A DNA stretch of 64,000 bases from Metabacillus litoralis (GTDB lineage Bacteria; Bacillota; Bacilli; Bacillales; Bacillaceae). Shown one piece after another: positions 33,554 to 43,000 of this stretch; positions within the stretch are counted from its first letter, which is position 1, and each line of letters starts with the position of its first letter. The DNA lies in contig NZ_CP033043.1 of the NCBI RefSeq assembly GCF_003667825.1, positions 1,919,501 through 1,983,500 of the forward strand, written 5' to 3'. The position numbers and the translations under genes are program-made. The notes under the pieces are model-generated. The model worked only from the letters and a program-made list of their open reading frames with translations. It was not told the origin of the DNA and ran no database searches.

Positions 33554-35650
33554 TTAGTATTTGGTTATTATTCCAATCTTCTCTAACATTTCCGCGTTGA
33601 GTGGAGTTACAATTTGCTCTGCTCCACCATTCATAAGAAGCTCACCAGTAGAACTGTTATACCATGGTGCCGCCGTTCCCTTTAAACCGTAAGTAGCATC
33701 AACATTTCCAACTACATTTTTTGCATTGTTTTGAAAGTCTTTGTAGTGTGCCATAAAGTCATCAAAATCAACTGATGAAATAGGATTCTTTCCATTAGCA
33801 GCTACTATTTTATTCAACACGTCAAGATTTTCGTCCTTAATGGCGTCAATAGCATCAAAGTACGAATCATTATCAAAGGTTCCCACATGTCTAGCAGATG
33901 GGTTCTCTAAATAAGGAATTGCTCGTTGATCATAAGTATAGGGAACACCATTTTCAGGTAAGGTGGTGAAATTTTCACCAGTCTTGCCTCCAATCCTATC
34001 CCATTTTATCGGTAAAGGGTTATTATTGCTTATGGATTGAATGAAATCCTTATTAAATCCCATATCTTTAGGCCAGTCTACAATCATCCTGCCATTTGCT
34101 CCAAAACCTTCGGGCTTTAAAAACTTGGCATCCGAGATAACCGTAACATCACCCTTTACTTCTAAAGCATTGTAGCCAGCTAGTATCTTGGAAAGCTTCT
34201 GTTCAATTGATAAATCTGAACGCTTACCAATTTGGTTTATGTAATCAAAATATTCTCCTGCATTTTTAAATTTAAGATTATCCGCACCCTCTACACCATC
34301 TTCATTCCCCTTTCGCTTCCCTTCAATAGAACCATTAATATTCGGTCTATTTCTAAGCAAAATTGAAGATGCTCCTCCGACACCTAATGTTATCACGCTT
34401 AAACTATTCAACCAGTGCTCCTTTGAAAGGAGATCCTCAGGATTGAATGTACCATTGATTATATCTGCAGAACCAAAAGTTAAATAGTTTAAAAAGTCAT
34501 AGAAAGAGTCTGTAGAGTTATTGTAACGAAGTTTTGCCCCTTCCCAAGTGACTTTCACTCCATCTAGACCACCCAGTGTAAGATAATTAGCAAAGTCATA
34601 TGGAGAATCAAACATTTTATCGGCTCTAGTTTCGAGACCGTACCAGACATCTTGACCTATCTCTTTAAAACTATTCAAAGATTTATCAAAAAAATTTAAT
34701 TCTTCATTTTCCTTTTTTTCTACTTTCTCGGGCGAAACTTTTAATAAACCATACCTCATATATAGTAGCATTGTGCAGTTCAATCGTTCATCTTTACTTA
34801 ACTGTGATCCCGTTACAGGATCAAACCCATATATTGCACGAAGTAAATCATTATAACCAGAGAATTCAGCCACATTAAACTCAGCATTTTTCAAATTTCC
34901 TGCAAACAATGTATTGGTTTGAATTCCCTGTTCCTCAAGCTCTTTATTTTTCAGTCGTAAGTAGTTATCCGTATGAAACTTCGCTCCTGCTTGAAGCTGA
35001 TAGATTTCACTAGTACGAAAAGCTTCTGCATCAAAGGAAATAGGTTGAATTTTCACTCCTGTTGATGTGGCATCTTTCAATGCCTGATACAATGATTGTG
35101 CATTGTCCTGTTCATACATACAATACATATACTCATTGAGTAATTCTTGATCGACTCTCTCAACAGCTTCTATCGTTTTTTGCCTTTTCACTCGTGAATC
35201 GTCCATGTATGCTTGAAAGTCTGAGGTGGAAAATACTTGTAAGGAAAGTATATCATTTATTTTTTGGAAAATGCTATTTAACTCACTTCGATGTTGATCG
35301 ACCATATCTTCCGCATGTCTTTCACTTTTACTTACATCATCTTCTAAAAAGCTGTTATGTACAACTGTTTCTGCACCTAGCTTATCACTGATTAATTTAT
35401 AGTTAACTCCATTAAAAAACGCAATCTGACAATCTATTAATTGAAACCAGGCATCTATGACCTCAGTGTGCGCTTTATAAAACCCTTTAATCGCTTCAGC
35501 ACCTTTACCGGTAAATGAATCTAGTTCGACAAGTGCTTGAAACGTTTTCTGTAAGGATTCTAGCTGTGATCGTAGTTTTTCGTAATCATTCGATCTCTTT
35601 TCCATCGCATCGACCAAAGATTGTGAATCAAGTACCCTCAATTCGTCCAC
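33554..35650 (-). CDS. LXG-domain type VII effector with TNT-like NAD-glycohydrolase end
   Basis: 698 residues. The N-terminal LXG domain (about 1-230; DELRVLDSQSLVDAMEKR, FTGKGAEAIKGFYKAHTEVI) targets the protein to type VII secretion. A central linker (about 255-460; SGYNDLLRAIYGF to SIEGKRKGNEDGVEG) is shared with two downstream cassettes. The C-terminal 235 residues have TNT features: PEGFGANGRMIVDWPKDMGF, IKWDRIGGKTGENFTTLPEN, GVPYTYDQRAIPYLENPSA and a final GTAAPWYNSSTGELLMNGGA. TNT domains hydrolyse NAD(P)+ in target cells. GTG start. The partner genes and the secretion operon lie directly upstream and the immunity gene follows. Confidence 0.85.
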   Translation of the reverse strand: MDELRVLDSQSLVDAMEKRSNDYEKLRSQLESLQKTFQALVELDSFTGKGAEAIKGFYKAHTEVIDAWFQLIDCQIAFFNGVNYKLISDKLGAETVVHNSFLEDDVSKSERHAEDMVDQHRSELNSIFQKINDILSLQVFSTSDFQAYMDDSRVKRQKTIEAVERVDQELLNEYMYCMYEQDNAQSLYQALKDATSTGVKIQPISFDAEAFRTSEIYQLQAGAKFHTDNYLRLKNKELEEQGIQTNTLFAGNLKNAEFNVAEFSGYNDLLRAIYGFDPVTGSQLSKDERLNCTMLLYMRYGLLKVSPEKVEKKENEELNFFDKSLNSFKEIGQDVWYGLETRADKMFDSPYDFANYLTLGGLDGVKVTWEGAKLRYNNSTDSFYDFLNYLTFGSADIINGTFNPEDLLSKEHWLNSLSVITLGVGGASSILLRNRPNINGSIEGKRKGNEDGVEGADNLKFKNAGEYFDYINQIGKRSDLSIEQKLSKILAGYNALEVKGDVTVISDAKFLKPEGFGANGRMIVDWPKDMGFNKDFIQSISNNNPLPIKWDRIGGKTGENFTTLPENGVPYTYDQRAIPYLENPSARHVGTFDNDSYFDAIDAIKDENLDVLNKIVAANGKNPISSVDFDDFMAHYKDFQNNAKNVVGNVDATYGLKGTAAPWYNSSTGELLMNGGAEQIVTPLNAEMLEKIGIITKY

Positions 35651-35670
35651 CTCATCTCTCTAAACTCTTT

Positions 35671-35931
35671 TCATCTTGATATGGCTTCGTCCTGATTTTT
35701 CATGGCCGTTACGTTAATTTTAGTATCTGCTACATTTTTTTCTAATTCCTTCATATAATCATCTATTAACCTAATAATATTTTGTTCTCTTTCCTTCCAT
35801 TCTATTGTATAAGTAAGATAGTTTTCGCCTAGCAGAGAGACAGGTGCATCCTCAAGCTTTACATTTTCGATTGCTTTTTGAACCTCGTCTAACTTATCCA
35901 TTACATCTGAATGAATTAGTTGAATTTTCAT
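35671..35931 (-). CDS. LXG partner protein, YwqI/DUF5344-like
   Basis: 86 residues, helical: MKIQLIHSDVMDKLDEVQKA, then LGENYLTYTIEWKEREQNII and a long C-terminal helix. Size, position and sequence pattern match B. subtilis YwqI (DUF5344), one of the two small WXG100-like helpers that bind LXG domains and go with them to the secretion channel. It starts 28 bases after the YwqH-like gene and ends 20 bases before the effector gene. Confidence 0.8.
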   Translation of the reverse strand: MKIQLIHSDVMDKLDEVQKAIENVKLEDAPVSLLGENYLTYTIEWKEREQNIIRLIDDYMKELEKNVADTKINVTAMKNQDEAISR

Positions 35932-35959
35932 AAAAAGTCACCCTATCTTAATCTAATAT

Positions 35960-36298
35960 TTAGTCTTCATTATTTTCTAGTGACCACAATAAGGCGTATA
36001 AACTTGCTATTTCAGCCTTTAATGAAGAAATTTTTTCACTTATTGAGCTTTGATAGGTGTCATATTGGGCGTTCCCAATCCATTGCATATTGTTATAGGC
36101 AAGTTCTCGTTTATCATCATATTCATCTGATCGTACACCTTTCCAACTAGGTGCTAACTCAGGCTCCTTTATCATTTTGATTTCTTGTAATAAAGATTGC
36201 TGTTCCCCTCCAATTTCAGCATTGGCTGTTTGGAGTCTAGAAATTTGTTCTTGTAATTCTTGAATTCTGGCACGTATTGCTCCTGCGTATAGCCCCAT
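35960..36298 (-). CDS. LXG partner protein, YwqH/DUF5082-like
   Basis: 112 residues. A long coiled coil (ARIQELQEQISRLQTANAEI) leads to PELAPSWKGVRSDEYDDKRE, with a W-x-G turn, then NNMQWIGNAQYDTYQSSISE and a second helix. This is the DUF5082/YwqH plan: a helical hairpin with a W-G turn, the other small LXG chaperone-partner. The ATG (MGLYAGAIR) has AGAGGAG seven bases upstream. It begins 25 bases after essA, tying the effector module to the secretion operon. Confidence 0.8.
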   Translation of the reverse strand: MGLYAGAIRARIQELQEQISRLQTANAEIGGEQQSLLQEIKMIKEPELAPSWKGVRSDEYDDKRELAYNNMQWIGNAQYDTYQSSISEKISSLKAEIASLYALLWSLENNED

Positions 36299-36323
36299 CC
36301 TATCGCTCCTCTCCATTCAAAAG

Positions 36324-36821
36324 TTATGAGTTTTCTATCCTATTATTTGCTTTACCATATGTAACAAACACAATTGTAAGCATGATTAGGCAAAGGATAA
36401 TGAAACCAAGAATTAACAGAGATAAGGATAAAGAGGATTTAGAATCCTCTTCTGTTTTCACTACCTTTATTGACTGTGGTCCAGAGAATAGCTTTAGCTG
36501 CTTTGCTTGGTGAATAATTGTATTTGTGTTTTGATTTTCTTTCTTAAATAACTCTGAATTTATTTCATCAACGTTAAAGATCTTTTTTCGTTCAAACGTT
36601 AATACCTTTTGTTCTTCAGGTATTTGATGCTTTTCTTTCGTTAAAACACCTCCCTCGATAAGGTCTGTGTCTTTATTATCCGTTTCTCGTTCGTATTCAT
36701 TCGGACTTAATTCCTCTATGCTTTCAATATTAGTACTCCCATTAACAGGAGAAGCAAGGGCTAACGAGAGGAAAATAATTAGCATAAAGGCTATCACCTT
36801 ACATCGCTTCATTATAATCAT
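36324..36821 (-). CDS. essA: Type VII secretion protein EssA (YueC-like)
   Basis: 165 residues. An N-terminal hydrophobic stretch (VIAFMLIIFLSLALASPVNG) is followed by an acidic extracytoplasmic part and a C-terminal membrane segment (SLSLLILGFIILCLIMLTIV) with a short basic tail, the topology of EssA/YueC. It is a membrane part of the Firmicute type VII secretion system. The first ATG overlaps the end of esaA by 23 bases; a second ATG three codons later is nearly as good. Confidence 0.8.
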   Translation of the reverse strand: MIIMKRCKVIAFMLIIFLSLALASPVNGSTNIESIEELSPNEYERETDNKDTDLIEGGVLTKEKHQIPEEQKVLTFERKKIFNVDEINSELFKKENQNTNTIIHQAKQLKLFSGPQSIKVVKTEEDSKSSLSLSLLILGFIILCLIMLTIVFVTYGKANNRIENS

Positions 36822-39800
36822 CTGTTTCCGTTTGGATTGCCTTCAAGCTGCGACGTTCCAATAGAATTTGGACTGCTAGAAGGATTAGGAACATAACCGC
36901 TAATATACTTATTCCTGGTAAAAACAAGGAATCGCGACCATACTGGATAGATGTATATACTTTTGATATTGGGTCATTAAAAGTAAAGTTTGGCGTAGTT
37001 AGAGCCAGTAATGGAACAACATAGAATACAATCATTCCCATTACAGCTATCGCTCCAACTAAACGTTGAATTGTAAAGGACACCAAAATAATTCCCGAGC
37101 TAACGAGCATTAACATAACGGTAAAGATTGTCCATTCCATTCCTTTTGTCTCATCTAACCCATATATATTCATTCCATACAAACTAATCACAAAACCGAC
37201 CGTTAAGTTTAATAATAAGAACAGTACAGCTTTTAACCAGTGCGGTAAAGAGTGAAAGAAATGAATCAAAAAGCCAATCATTAAACTTGCTAATAAAACG
37301 ATAAACATCACAACTACAGGTGGAACGATTTTTTCTTGCTTTTCCACTGTCTCACCTGCTGTTAACTGAAGAGGACTTGCTAAAAATTCATACACATGGC
37401 CATTCTTTTGTCCATCCACAAAAGCATTCCCTAAGACGCTAAACACATCATCTCGGATAAGCTCAGTTGAAACGACATTTGCATTCCATTTATCATTTAA
37501 AAGATCTGCATTTGCTTGCACTTTATTGACTTGTTGTTGCAGATCATTTGTATAGTCAACGATAATATCCTGACTATTTTTAGCAGAGTTTATCCATTGA
37601 TAAATAGATTGCATTTTCCCAGCCATTTGCACCTGATTGGAGACAAGATCACTACTAGTTTTACTAGTAGCTAATATAGGTGCTTCGGAGATACTTCCCT
37701 GTTCTGCTCGCTTTATTTGCTCCAAAATTGCTTCTGCTTCATCACCGATAGAGCTTAAATCGTTCATTAAATCTTCGTGATTTTCTTGAATCGCTCCATG
37801 ATATTGAGCAGCAAAGACTGTGAATGCATCCTCTAAAGCTACTAACCCATCCTTTGTAGTAGGTAAATGATGCTCCATCTTTTCCCAGATATCAGTATTT
37901 GAGTCTGGTACCTTAAGAATCTCTTCAAGCTCACTTACTAATTCTTCATTCTCAAGAACTTCCTTTTTAATATCTTTATCCAGAGTATTACCAGTCAAGG
38001 TCGTCTCATATTGAGATAAGTATGCATAATAATGTAGTAAGTCAATAATATCTCCAGAAACAATTTCATTAGAGAACATTTCTGTCAATACTTCTTTTCT
38101 ACGATCTGAAAGTAAAGATGAGCTCAAAATTTCTTGTTCTTTTTTATTAATTTCATCAATTATGATCAAAATATCATCCGTCACCTGAGCAATTTGAATT
38201 CTTAGCTGTTTATTTATCTCTAATAAATCGTCTTTATAGCGAGATAATTCGTTATATTTATCCGTCATTAACTGAAAGCGACTCAATAACTTATCGTTTG
38301 CCGCAGCCAAACTTTTTACCTCTTTTTTCAAAGCATCAGTTTCGGGTTTTTCGGCAATCTTTTTATTAAGGTTGTTAATTTGACTACTTAAATCATCCAT
38401 TTCTGTTAATAGTTGATCCTGATCTTCATTTTCCACCATTTTAATGGATTTTTTCACTTCATCTATTCGACTAGAGACATTTGCTAATGATTTCTGACTT
38501 ACAAGAATTTCATTTTGGTTTGTAGCATCATCGCCTGCTGTTGGAGATTGTGACTCAACATTTTCATTATCCATTCCTGTATCTGGTGAAGCTTCATTAC
38601 CTACCTCATTTTCAGAATCAAGTGAACCTACAGTCCCTCCTTCATTTTCGGTCTCAGACTGATTTCCTGTCCCAGCATTGTCTTCGGACTCAGGCAAGTC
38701 TTTTTCTGCATCTTCATTATCTCCTGACTCCGGCGTACCTTCTGCCGCAACATTGCCTTCGGGACCTTTCGAATCTACTGCCCCATCATTGACTTCTGGA
38801 TTCTCCGATTCTTCTTCCCCACCAATTTCTCCAGGATTCTCCGGTTCTTCATCATTTCCGCCTCCTCCCCCATAAGTAGGAGGTGGTGGAGTGTCTGGAA
38901 TATCTGGAATGATTGGATCTCCTTCTAATCCCGCTAATTTCCATTTCAATTCAATTATTTTCGTTTGAAAATGATTTAAGGAAACAGTATTAATCAATTG
39001 CTTTTGATAGTGATCTAGAAGACTTGAGTGATAGTTTAGTAGTGATTGCTTTTGGTTATTGGTAAAGCTATTTTGTTGCTCCTGCATGGTTTGGAACAGC
39101 TGTTGTCCCTTTTCCATTTCTTGCTCTACTTCAGTCATTTGCCTTAAAAGTTGCAGCTGATTTTTGTTAAATAGTTGTTCTGTTTTTTGTAGGCGTGGTT
39201 GCTGCATTTGTGTTATCTTATTAATTTTCATCTTTGATTCTGTCTGTATTTGTGCTAATAGCTGCTGTTGTCCCTCTTGGTAGGCTTTATACTTCTCCAC
39301 ACCCTGAATAAAGTTAGATAAATTCTGCGTGAATCCATTTAGAATATCTTCTTGACCATCTGACTCTTGGTTTACCTCTTTAATCGAGCTTTGTAATCCA
39401 ACAAGAAGAGATTGTTGACCATCTAGTTGCTCCGCCAAACTCTTAGAGCTTGGCTTGTAAAAAGCGTGCATCGTTTCTTGGAAATCTCGTTCTTTTTGTA
39501 AAATTTGGTCAAACTCCTTACGAACAGAATTTAGGTCGGTCGCGATAAAGTTCCAATAGAGCGAAGACAAATTTTTATTCACTCGTTTACTTGCTTGTTC
39601 AATCTCTAATAACGCTTTTTCCTGATTCACTGCATTCAATTGTGTTTGTAATTTATAATCAAAGTTTACCTTGCTTGGATTGTTCTCATCATAAGTCATG
39701 GCAGTTTGTGAAAAATCCGATGGAATGTAAACCACGGCATCATACTTTAAATTGCGTAGGCCATTTTCAGCCGAGCTCCGACTTACCACATTCCACTTAT

Positions 39801-40017
39801 AATTAGAATCATTTTCAAGAATATTTGTAATCTTACTGCCTAACTCCAATTTCTCGCCATCTTCTTCCATTCCAATGTCCTCGTTGACGATAGCGATAAC
39901 CTGCGTGGCATTTTCTTTGATCTTAAAAGGCTCTTTCCCAATTGCCTGAAAAAAGACAAATGGAGACACAATAATGAAAATCGTTATAATAATTAGCTTC
40001 CATAAGCCACTCTTCAT
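36799..40017 (-). CDS. esaA: Type VII secretion protein EsaA (YueB-like)
   Basis: 1072 residues. A single N-terminal membrane segment (LWKLIIITIFIIVSPFVFFQ) is followed by a very long extracellular part with coiled coils, then about five or six membrane segments from residue 895 on (VVMFIVLLASLMIGFLIHFF onward). This is the YueB/EsaA topology; in B. subtilis YueB is the phage SPP1 receptor. Residues about 370-500 form a disordered acidic insert beginning with PDTPPPPTYGGGGG and rich in Glu, Asn, Gly and Ser. It starts one base inside the essC stop, so it is translationally coupled. Confidence 0.88.
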   Translation of the reverse strand: MKSGLWKLIIITIFIIVSPFVFFQAIGKEPFKIKENATQVIAIVNEDIGMEEDGEKLELGSKITNILENDSNYKWNVVSRSSAENGLRNLKYDAVVYIPSDFSQTAMTYDENNPSKVNFDYKLQTQLNAVNQEKALLEIEQASKRVNKNLSSLYWNFIATDLNSVRKEFDQILQKERDFQETMHAFYKPSSKSLAEQLDGQQSLLVGLQSSIKEVNQESDGQEDILNGFTQNLSNFIQGVEKYKAYQEGQQQLLAQIQTESKMKINKITQMQQPRLQKTEQLFNKNQLQLLRQMTEVEQEMEKGQQLFQTMQEQQNSFTNNQKQSLLNYHSSLLDHYQKQLINTVSLNHFQTKIIELKWKLAGLEGDPIIPDIPDTPPPPTYGGGGGNDEEPENPGEIGGEEESENPEVNDGAVDSKGPEGNVAAEGTPESGDNEDAEKDLPESEDNAGTGNQSETENEGGTVGSLDSENEVGNEASPDTGMDNENVESQSPTAGDDATNQNEILVSQKSLANVSSRIDEVKKSIKMVENEDQDQLLTEMDDLSSQINNLNKKIAEKPETDALKKEVKSLAAANDKLLSRFQLMTDKYNELSRYKDDLLEINKQLRIQIAQVTDDILIIIDEINKKEQEILSSSLLSDRRKEVLTEMFSNEIVSGDIIDLLHYYAYLSQYETTLTGNTLDKDIKKEVLENEELVSELEEILKVPDSNTDIWEKMEHHLPTTKDGLVALEDAFTVFAAQYHGAIQENHEDLMNDLSSIGDEAEAILEQIKRAEQGSISEAPILATSKTSSDLVSNQVQMAGKMQSIYQWINSAKNSQDIIVDYTNDLQQQVNKVQANADLLNDKWNANVVSTELIRDDVFSVLGNAFVDGQKNGHVYEFLASPLQLTAGETVEKQEKIVPPVVVMFIVLLASLMIGFLIHFFHSLPHWLKAVLFLLLNLTVGFVISLYGMNIYGLDETKGMEWTIFTVMLMLVSSGIILVSFTIQRLVGAIAVMGMIVFYVVPLLALTTPNFTFNDPISKVYTSIQYGRDSLFLPGISILAVMFLILLAVQILLERRSLKAIQTETDDYNEAM

Positions 40018-43000
40018 TACGTATGCACCTTCCTTTCAGTTAACATAAGAGGAATTTGAATCTTCGTATCCTTTCCATTTGAAACATAATACCCAAAGCC
40101 TGGTTGAATTTCTGTTTCCTTTCGTACATAAGGGAGGTTAAATAAGGTTTGGTCTGTTTTTTTCATTAAAACAATACCTTGTTGGATCTGCTTCACTTCA
40201 GCTGTTAATGGTTCAAATCCTCGAGATAAATCGTTATTAGAACCAGCAACAACAATATGGAAGCCTAAGTGTCCAAAGCTTGTCATATATCGAACGAGTT
40301 GATCCTGTGTCTTTTTATCAATGGTTTGTAAAAATCTTGCATAACCATCAATAAACAGATAAATTGACTCATACTGAACAGTGTTAATACCTTGCTCCAG
40401 CATAAGCTGTTGCTCTCTGGCTCTTTCATGTAAGATATCATCGAGGGAATCTAACCAGTTTTTAATAGAATCATTAGTAGTTAAATAGACAACTTGCTCC
40501 TTATCTCTGTAATCAATTAAACCTTGGTCAATTGAATCAAATATAGCTAATTGTTGGACACCTTGATCTATGGTGTTATGGAGCAGTACCTTTACTATAT
40601 TTGTTTTTCCTTTTTGAGATTGCCCAACAATAACACAATGCTTATGCTGCTTAAAATCAACACATACAGGTTGAACAGTCTCTTCGTTTAAGCCGATTGG
40701 AGTCACACCTGTTTGTGAATTTTTCAAATAAGTTACAAACTGTTTGTAATTTAATTCTGTTGGTAGCATTGGAATTCCAACAGGTTCATCCAAGTCACTG
40801 TATTTGTCTTGTAAATGCTGTACCTCTTCTTTCAATAGTCGCAATTGCTCATAATCATCCTTTCCTTCATTGGACAAATAAACTTGTGAAAGATAAGTTT
40901 CATCCTTTTTAATAAGGACCCGTCCAGGGATTGGTTCAGGAATGAACGGTACCCGCCCAACTATCGAAAATGCTTCGTTATGATCAATTAAATAGTGAAC
41001 AATTTTCGTTCTTAATGTATTTAATAATGATTGTCTAATTGAATTTAGTCTTGTTGCAGATAAAATGATATAAATTCCTAACGATTGTCCGTCTCTGGCA
41101 ATTTGTTGCACCGTTGTTTCAAAATCAAGCATTTCTTCTTTTACAACATCAAAATTATCAATTGTGATAAATAATAGTGGAAGCTTTTTTTCCGACAAAT
41201 GGTTGTACATTTTTATCGAGCTGACCTCTAATTCCTGAAACAGCACCTTTCGATTAGCCATTTCCTCGCGTAATCTACCAACCAATTTTTCTAATTTTCG
41301 ATCTTCATCCATGATGAAATATTCTGCTGTATGCGGTAATTGTTTTAACGGCAGCAAGCCTCCATTTCCAAAATCTAAAAGGAAATAGTGTATTTCCTCT
41401 GGAGAGTATTCGTGAGCCATTCCCATTAAAAGTGTTATTAGTGTTTGCGTTTTTCCATAACCGGAAGAACCGATTAATCCGATGTTTCCATCCTCAATTA
41501 ATTCATAATAATAAGGTGATTGAATTTGCTTATCTGGTTCATCCGTCATAGCCACTAATACACGTGGTGATTTTTCCTTAGCATGATGATTTGAATACTT
41601 ATATAAACGATTTGCTAAAGGCTCTAACCATGGACTTCTTAGCTTCTTAATTCCAAGCTTCTTTTGCGTGCTCTCGATTTTATCCACAATTAGTTCAATT
41701 TCTGTCTTCACTGTATTTATTACATTCTGTTCAGTTGCAAGATCAGATAATGGGATAAGTCCCAGGTCAGTTACTATCGCCACCTCGTCCTCACTTATCG
41801 TTGTATCTTCTTGATAAGGTGCTCCACTCCATGCTGATTGAAAAAGTTCATATACCTCGTTGTTCCCAACCTGCAAGTACCCTCTACCAGTTATGGTTAT
41901 ACCAGCTGCATCTCCATTTTTCAGAATCTCTCGACTGTCCTCAACATTTTGAACTTTTAGCGCTACTCTAAATCTAGCATTACTTAAAATCTGATCATTG
42001 ATCACCCCACCTGGTTTTTGCGTTGCTAAGATAAGGTGAACACCGAGACTTCTTCCAATACGAGCTGCACTGACTAGCTCCTGGATAAACTCAGGTTCCT
42101 CACTTTTCAATTCAGCAAACTCATCTGAAATGATAAATAGATGGGGAAGCGGATCAGTTGTCTTCCCTTCTTTGTACATTCGTGTGTATTGATTTATATG
42201 TGTAACCTGATATTCATCAAATAAACGCTGTCTGCGTTTTAATTCACTTTTTATCGAGGCAAGTGCGCGCATGCTAAAGTTTTTACTTCCCTCGATATTC
42301 GTAATTGTCCCTAACAAATGAGGAATCCCTTTAAATGGTTGAGCCATTCCTCCTCCTTTATAGTCAATTAACAGAAATGACACCTCATGCGGATGAAAAT
42401 GTACGGCTAGTGATAATATGTAGGTTTGCAAAAATTCACTTTTCCCTGATCCAGTTGTTCCTGCAAGCAAACCATGAGGACCGTGAGCCTTTTCGTGCAA
42501 GTTTAAATCAACAAGGTCATTTTTCCCTTTTAAACCAACGGGAACAGCCAATGATTTTGCAGACTCCATCGTCAACCAGTTTTGTGAGATTGGAAGATCC
42601 TCTATATCCTTCACCTGAAGCATTTCCAAAAATGACACAGAATCAGGTATTGAGTTAGTCATCCCAACCTGGTGATCGAGAGTTCGTAGCATTCTTGCAA
42701 AAGCTTCATTATTTTTTTGTGTATGTTCATCTAAGCGAAAACTAATCTGCACTGCTTTTTTCTGCTGAATTAATATATCGCCTTCTTCGTCATTGATATA
42801 ACGGACAAGTGTATGAATATTGTCCGAGAAGCTTTCCTTTACCTCGGCAACGAATACTACTGAAATTCCTAAGTGACTATACTCTCCCTCTAAATATTGC
42901 ATAATCACATGCTCAGAAATTAATTGCTGGTCTGTAATAAAAAAGATTAAATGAGGCAAAAATTTCAACTTTTCCTTATCTTCTGCAAGGTCACGTTCTC

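Noticed and set aside
38541..38875. Plus-strand frames opposite the acidic part of esaA
   Set aside because: Low-complexity reverse reading of the EsaA insert; no starts or family matches.
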